Positions 5,385-8,655 of a DNA stretch of 8,655 nucleotides are shown piece by piece. Below the pieces are notes generated by a model. It saw only the letters and a program-made list of their open reading frames with translations, ran no database searches and was not told where the DNA came from. Origin of the DNA: CAZPCZ01 sp964585225 (GTDB lineage Bacteria > Patescibacteriota > Patescibacteriia > JACPHY01); assembly GCA_964585225.1 (NCBI GenBank), contig CAZPCZ010000057.1, positions 1-8,655 of the forward strand, in the 5' to 3' direction. A program made the position numbers and the translations under genes. Each line of letters starts with the position of its first letter. Position 1 is the stretch's first letter.

Positions 5385-6453
5385 ACTCAGCGGTGGCGAT
5401 TGCCCGAGCACGCTCCCCAAGGCGTCGCCGCATTACCTCGTCACGGTACACCATTTCGATCGTTTTGGCAAGGGTCTCGGGATTCTGCGGTGGAACCAGG
5501 AGCCCCGTCTCTCCATCTCGCACAAGCTCCGGGATACCACCCACTCGACTCGCAATGACCGGAACACCAGCGGCCATTGCCTCAAGGATCACGTACGGCG
5601 CAATCTCCGGCACGACCGATGGGACAATCACCATCGCAGCGCTGGCGATGTGTCGCTGCGTTTCCTCTGATGACAGCGCCCCCAGCCAGCGCATATTTCC
5701 TCCCCTTAATGTAAGGGGAGGCGAGGAGAGGTTACCGCCCCCAATCACTTCAAACGGAACCTCTGGCAACCGCCTCGCCGCCTTCACAAAATCCCCGATC
5801 CCCTTCTCTTCCGAGAGACGTCCGACAAAGAGCACGGGATGAACATCCGAATGATCCGAATCCGGATTCGAATGCTCCGAATACGCCGCTGCCATTCCTG
5901 GATTCGTTGCATTCGGATCCGCATTCGTGACATTCGCATGTTCTTCCGGCACGAAATTCGGCACCACCTCCACCCTCCCCCTCCACCCCCACTCCCGCAC
6001 CGCATCCGCCGCAAACCGACTCGGCGCGATAATGCAGTCAATGTTCCGCCGGTACACGTCGAGGATCGTGTGGTGGAGGAGGTACTCAACCCACGCCGCC
6101 GCACGCCGACCCCAGGCATTCGGATTCCGATACCCGGGCCGAAATACGTCGAGGTCGTGCAGTGTCCACACGATCGGCACCCCGTGCTTCCGGAGCACGG
6201 GCAGGATGGATGGCGAAATCTGATGCGTGAAGTTCTGCAGGTGCGCGATGTCCGGCTTCGCCTCATCGAGGAGCGCCTCAATCCGTCGAGCGGCAACGCG
6301 ATCCCAAAGATAGCGCAGCGGATGCTGCGCTCCCTCTGCCCCGAATGTCGCCACCTCATGGCCCCTTGACTCGAGGAGGTCCTTCAGCAAGAAGGCGTAC
6401 CGCTCCGAGCCGCCTTTCGGGTACCAGAACTTATTGACGAGCAAGATCTTCAT
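5299..6453 (-). CDS. Glycosyltransferase family 4 (GT-B) with repeat-derived insertions
   Basis: This 384-residue protein is a likely cytoplasmic, nucleotide-sugar-dependent glycosyltransferase. It starts at ATG 6451-6453 with MKILLVNKFWYPKGGSERY, a standard GT4 N-terminus; the open frame runs further upstream but in sequence belonging to the preceding gene. Further marks are ISPSILPVL (79-87), TLHDLDVF (97-104), APSRF (143-147), VPNFVPE (164-170), VGRLSEEKG (210-218) and E-x7-E at E283 and E291. After residue 40 it seems to lack a stretch usual in close relatives. Two oddities stand out. The linker (about 171-205, Asn/Asp/Ser/Ala-rich) is encoded by a 103-bp inverted repeat. Residues about 240-252 (GNLSSPPLTLRGG) are encoded by a half copy of the palindromic element. 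The tail SKRPQGSFS lies in a third palindrome. The catalytic E-x7-E region is intact, so activity is possible. It overlaps the preceding glycosyltransferase by 23 bp and is probably co-translated. Acceptor and donor are unknown. Confidence 0.9.
   Translation of the reverse strand: MKILLVNKFWYPKGGSERYAFLLKDLLESRGHEVATFGAEGAQHPLRYLWDRVAARRIEALLDEAKPDIAHLQNFTHQISPSILPVLRKHGVPIVWTLHDLDVFRPGYRNPNAWGRRAAAWVEYLLHHTILDVYRRNIDCIIAPSRFAADAVREWGWRGRVEVVPNFVPEEHANVTNADPNATNPGMAAAYSEHSNPDSDHSDVHPVLFVGRLSEEKGIGDFVKAARRLPEVPFEVIGGGNLSSPPLTLRGGNMRWLGALSSEETQRHIASAAMVIVPSVVPEIAPYVILEAMAAGVPVIASRVGGIPELVRDGETGLLVPPQNPETLAKTIEMVYRDEVMRRRLGERARAIATAEYGREQHYERLMEIYRSFGGSKRPQGSFS
5699..5735. repeat. Palindromic repeat element, half copy C, in frame within a glycosyltransferase gene
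   Basis: A perfect 10-bp stem cctcccctta/taaggggagg (5699-5708 and 5712-5721) with loop atg, followed by cgaggagaggttac (5722-5735). The stem is identical to those of copies A and B and the tail differs at a few bases, but the second half of the element is absent. It encodes GNLSSPPLTLRGG on the minus strand, between VIGGG and MRWLGA of the C-terminal domain, and does not break the frame. Confidence 0.8.
5841..5943. repeat. 103-bp imperfect inverted repeat encoding a glycosyltransferase linker
   Basis: The left arm 5841-5883 matches the reverse complement of 5901-5943 at 34 of 43 positions without gaps, around a 17-nt loop. Both arms are rich in CGAAT/ATTCG units. The left arm also contains the 14-bp perfect palindrome 5857-5870. 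The repeat lies wholly inside coding sequence and gives an Asn/Asp/Ser/Ala-rich stretch between VPNFVPE and HPVLFVGRL, the inter-domain linker of the GT-B fold. Confidence 0.75.
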
Positions 6454-7510
6454 AGAGTTGCTCGTACCGCTCGACCACCTTTCGGATGTCGAAATGCCGC
6501 TCCACATGCCTCCTCCCGGCGTGGCCCATGAGCGCCCGTCGCGCGCGGTCCCGAACGAGCTCAGTGATCGCCTCCGCGAGGAGCTTTGGCTCCTCTGGTG
6601 GGACGAGCAGCCCCGTCTCCTGATCCACCACCGCTTCCTGTAGCCCACCGACTGCGGATGCGATGACGGGGAGCCCGCACGCGGATGCCTCAATCGCCGC
6701 GAGCCCGAACCCCTCCCACCGCGATGGGAACACCACGATGTCCGCGCGGGCATAGAGTTCGGGGAGATCGCGACGAACCCCCATGAGCTGCACGCGATCG
6801 GCGAGATGGTATGCACGGATTTGCTCCGCGAGGTGTGGCCGCAGCGGACCATCACCGACGACCATGAGCCGGGCACGCGGCAGCGTGTCGCGGAGCACCG
6901 CGAACGCATCAACGAGGACGTCGTGCCCCTTCTGCGGGACGAGTCGCCCAACGTTCATGATGTGTATGAGATCACGAGGTGGTCGTTCGGTCGGACGGAA
7001 TCGCTCGAGGTCTACGCCGTTCGGAATGACGATGATGTTCCCAGGTGGGATGTGATCAACACGAATGCTCTGCGCGCGAACCGCGTCGGACACTGCGACG
7101 ATGCGTTCCGTTCGTCCCGCGAGCCGGCGCTTCACGATGCGCTTCACGAACCCCTCGTCGGGGTTGATGTTGTGCTCAGTCGAGACGACGTGCGGGACAC
7201 CTGCCCGGAACGCCGCAATCCTACCCCACGTGTCACCGCCGAAGAGGTGCGTGTGGACGATCTGCGGTCGCTCGGTCCGGAGGAACGCCGTCAGCCGACG
7301 GATCGTCCCAAGCCCGAGTTTCGTCGTTTTCTCAAACACCTCAGTCGGGATCCCGGCATCGTGGAACTCCGGCCGCATGGGGCCACCGGCCACGACTGCA
7401 ACGACGAGCACATCGAACCGCTTGCGGTCGAGCCTCCGGCAGATGTCGAGCACAAGCTGCTCCGCCCCACCGATGCCAAACGAGGTCATGATATGGACGA
7501 GGCGGATCAT
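6431..7510 (-). CDS. Glycosyltransferase family 4 (GT-B)
   Basis: This 359-residue protein is a complete, canonical GT4 enzyme that probably adds a sugar to a lipid-linked glycan on the cytoplasmic face of the membrane. The N-terminal domain has HIMTSFGIGGAEQLV (6-20) and IVHTHLFGGD (84-93). The linker IPNGVDLERFRP (162-173) is clean. The C-terminal domain has NVGRLVPQKGHD (186-197), VVGDGPLRP (217-225), the E-x7-E motif at E266 and E274 within SRWEGFGLAAIEA, and ETGLLVPPEEP (298-308). Length is normal for the family and there is no membrane segment. ATG 7508-7510 gives the standard N-terminus; no clear Shine-Dalgarno site is visible. It is the first gene of the surface-glycan set, 49 bp after the recombinase stop, and overlaps the next glycosyltransferase by 23 bp. 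It lacks the repeat insertions of the other two glycosyltransferases. Sugar specificity cannot be assigned. Confidence 0.93.
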   Translation of the reverse strand: MIRLVHIMTSFGIGGAEQLVLDICRRLDRKRFDVLVVAVVAGGPMRPEFHDAGIPTEVFEKTTKLGLGTIRRLTAFLRTERPQIVHTHLFGGDTWGRIAAFRAGVPHVVSTEHNINPDEGFVKRIVKRRLAGRTERIVAVSDAVRAQSIRVDHIPPGNIIVIPNGVDLERFRPTERPPRDLIHIMNVGRLVPQKGHDVLVDAFAVLRDTLPRARLMVVGDGPLRPHLAEQIRAYHLADRVQLMGVRRDLPELYARADIVVFPSRWEGFGLAAIEASACGLPVIASAVGGLQEAVVDQETGLLVPPEEPKLLAEAITELVRDRARRALMGHAGRRHVERHFDIRKVVERYEQLYEDLARQ

Positions 7511-7527
7511 ACATTCGTTTCCGATTG

Positions 7528-7595
7528 TTCAAAGTTTGGCGCTGAACGGACTCTACTTTTCAATCAAGCGGACTTTGAATTGCACCCAAACTTTG
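7528..7595. repeat. Cluster of short inverted repeats at the 3' end of the recombinase gene
   Basis: Three related motifs occur: ttcaaagtttgg (7528-7539), actttgaa (7572-7579) and ccaaactttg (7586-7595). The first and third give a 10-bp inverted pair, and the first and second an 8-bp inverted pair. Spacing does not match a simple Xer/dif-type core with a 6-8 bp spacer. They could be recombinase arm sites or chance; the link to the adjacent recombinase is only positional. The 49-bp gap to the glycosyltransferase (7511-7559) holds no convincing promoter or terminator. Confidence 0.3.
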
Positions 7596-8399
7596 CGCAC
7601 TCACTTTCGTGTAAATCTGCGTGGTAGCCAGCTTCGCATGACCAAGCAATTCTTGGATGTACCGAATATCCGTCCCGGCTTCAAGCAAATGTGTGGCAAA
7701 GCTATGGCGTAATGTATGCGGTGTTACCTCTTTTTGAATTTCTGCGAGTCGCGCTGCATGACGCACCACTTTTTGCACCGTTGCCTCGGTCAATCGTCCA
7801 CCATCATAGCTGGTAAACAGAAAATCGTCTGGCCGCTTTACGCTCTTCTGACACAAAAGTAAATCCCGGATACTTTTAGGCAAAAGCCCCATGCGATCTT
7901 TTGCGCCTTTTCCCTGCGCCACCCGGATACAATTGCGATCAAAATCGATATCCCGCATGCGCAACCGAACCAACTCCCCTACTCGCACTCCTGTCCCATA
8001 GAGTATCTGAATCATGCATTTGTGCTTTGGGTTTTTCACGCCATCAATCATGCGCCGGACTTCTTCCTTGGAAAGTACCCCGGGGAGCGTATGCGGCTTC
8101 TTCGCGCGGGGAATATGGACAAAAAACTTACGGCAAAGAATCTTTCCAAAATAGAATCGCAAGGCGCTATACGCCGTATTGAGGGTAGAGGCAGATCTGC
8201 CCGTACTTGCGAGATTGTCCAGGTAATTGCGCACATCATTACCGTCCACCTCGCGTGGGCTTTTACGCACAAACCGTACGCATGCCTCAATATAAAGCAG
8301 GTAACTTTTGATGGTTTTTGGGCTAAATTTACGCAACCGCATCTCTTGGCGAAGCCTCGCCATGGGATCTTGACTGGGAAACGGTTGACTTTCATTCAT
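7560..8399 (-). CDS. Tyrosine recombinase / site-specific integrase
   Basis: This 279-residue enzyme would cut and rejoin DNA at paired sites through a covalent 3'-phosphotyrosine intermediate. The N-terminal core-binding SAM-like domain covers about 12-97 (FSPKTIKSYLLYIEACVRF). The catalytic domain covers about 107-270 and holds the full set of active-site residues: R139 (GTGVRVGEL), K164 (GKGAKDR), H228 and R231 (HTLRHSF), H254 (LGHA) and nucleophile Y263 (IYTKV). Length fits XerC/D-like and small phage or mobile-element integrases, and it lacks the extra segment of integron IntI. ATG 8397-8399 was chosen because a promoter-like -10 lies just upstream; M13 is an alternative start. Its GC content is clearly lower than that of the glycosyltransferase genes, which suggests separate ancestry or recent arrival. 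Whether it serves chromosome dimer resolution, an integrated element or a local inversion cannot be decided here. No catalytic residue is missing. Confidence 0.93.
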   Translation of the reverse strand: MNESQPFPSQDPMARLRQEMRLRKFSPKTIKSYLLYIEACVRFVRKSPREVDGNDVRNYLDNLASTGRSASTLNTAYSALRFYFGKILCRKFFVHIPRAKKPHTLPGVLSKEEVRRMIDGVKNPKHKCMIQILYGTGVRVGELVRLRMRDIDFDRNCIRVAQGKGAKDRMGLLPKSIRDLLLCQKSVKRPDDFLFTSYDGGRLTEATVQKVVRHAARLAEIQKEVTPHTLRHSFATHLLEAGTDIRYIQELLGHAKLATTQIYTKVSAQSLGAIQSPLD

Positions 8400-8429
8400 A
8401 CCGTCTTATGGATAAAAGTTTATTGCCAT

Positions 8430-8461
8430 ATTATACTGTATTCAAGCCAAAAACACCACAA
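8430..8461 (-). promoter_or_regulatory. Putative promoter of the recombinase gene
   Basis: On the minus strand a perfect TATAAT -10 hexamer lies at 8435-8430, placing a start of transcription near 8422 and a 5' leader of about 23 nt before the ATG at 8399. The best -35 candidate is TTGTGG (8461-8456), but its 20-bp spacing is too long for a strong sigma-70 promoter. The AT-rich setting (about one third GC over 8401-8460) supports a promoter region. A weaker plus-strand pair (TTATGG 8406-8411, TATTAT 8429-8434, spacing 17) overlaps it and might serve the divergent reading frame at 8525. Confidence 0.35.
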
Positions 8462-8524
8462 GTTAGGTTATAGAAAGTTAAGTGACATATTACTCGGGGC
8501 TCAAAACCCAAAACCTTTATCAAT

Positions 8525-8655
8525 ATGACCGAAAAACCGCGCTCACCAGAACAAGAAGGACCGCTTCTTAGCTATGAGGAATTTAGGCACAGAGAAAAAG
8601 ATGAGTCAGGCGCATTTGCAGATGGATACACTATGCCTCGCTATAATAATTTCCA
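8525..8655 (+). CDS. Partial hypothetical protein (N-terminus only; runs off the window)
   Basis: An open frame starts at ATG 8525-8527 and continues without a stop for 43 codons to the window edge. It begins MTEKPRSPEQEGPLLSYEEF and continues with a charged, Glu/Arg/Lys-rich stretch ending in GYTMPRYNNF. I recognise no family. It has no signal peptide or membrane segment so far. The frame is open back to 8486 with no other ATG. No Shine-Dalgarno site precedes it, so if real it may be leaderless or SD-independent. Its base composition resembles the recombinase region rather than the glycan genes. It diverges from the recombinase across a 125-bp AT-rich intergenic region, in which I see only the promoter-like elements described for the recombinase. 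Confidence 0.5.
   Translation, partial: MTEKPRSPEQEGPLLSYEEFRHREKDESGAFADGYTMPRYNNF

Noticed and set aside
5841..5943. CRISPR-like array
   Set aside because: The CGAAT units are short, irregularly spaced and arranged as one inverted repeat within a coding frame; there are no uniform repeats and spacers and no cas genes.
6454..6951. N-terminal extension of the second glycosyltransferase to 6951
   Set aside because: The extension overlaps the real preceding glycosyltransferase in another frame and is Ser/Arg-rich; the GT4 N-terminus begins exactly at the ATG at 6453.
7560..8399. Integron integrase
   Set aside because: It has the general tyrosine recombinase residues but no IntI-specific extra segment between the motifs, and the neighbours are overlapping operon genes rather than cassettes with attC sites.

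Overview
The window is a high-GC stretch (roughly 60% or more by eye) that drops sharply in GC after about 7.5 kb. Six genes run head to tail on the minus strand, and a seventh partial reading frame starts on the plus strand at the right edge. Gene content suggests a Patescibacteria (CPR)-like bacterium: a GHL15-like hydrolase joined to FG-GAP repeats, a single-pass protein with DUF11-like ectodomains, compact overlapping genes, weak or absent Shine-Dalgarno sites, and a short tyrosine recombinase. The lineage is an inference. TGA acts as a normal stop (ends of the hydrolase and recombinase genes), which argues against the code-25 lineages Gracilibacteria and Absconditabacteria.

Layout in transcription order, right to left: (1) tyrosine recombinase 8399-7560, in lower-GC DNA with its own likely promoter; (2) GT4 glycosyltransferase 7510-6431; (3) second GT4 glycosyltransferase 6453-5299, overlapping the previous gene; (4) secreted GHL15-like/FG-GAP protein 5384-3225, overlapping the previous gene; (5) membrane-anchored DUF11-like protein 3203-1647; (6) a terminator-like hairpin at 1496-1528 and a palindromic repeat; (7) DUF1972-type glycosyltransferase 1396-182; (8) another copy of the repeat and a second terminator-like hairpin at 55-86. 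Genes 2-5 look like one transcription unit for making or modifying a surface glycan and for displaying and secreting surface proteins. The last glycosyltransferase may be a separate unit.

The most interesting content is a set of repeats that run into and through the coding regions. The distal glycosyltransferase carries five perfect copies of a 7-bp repeat in its inter-domain linker. Gain or loss of one unit would stop translation within about ten codons in either frame, so it is a candidate phase-variable on/off switch. Two near-identical palindromic elements in direct orientation flank this gene, and one supplies its C-terminus and stop codon. A half copy of the same element lies in frame inside the second glycosyltransferase, where it encodes about 13 residues. 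That gene also has a 103-bp imperfect inverted repeat encoding its linker, and its stop codon lies in the loop of a perfect 13-bp inverted repeat. The third glycosyltransferase has none of these and serves as an internal control. I read this as repeat-driven remodelling, and possibly switching, of a surface-glycan locus.
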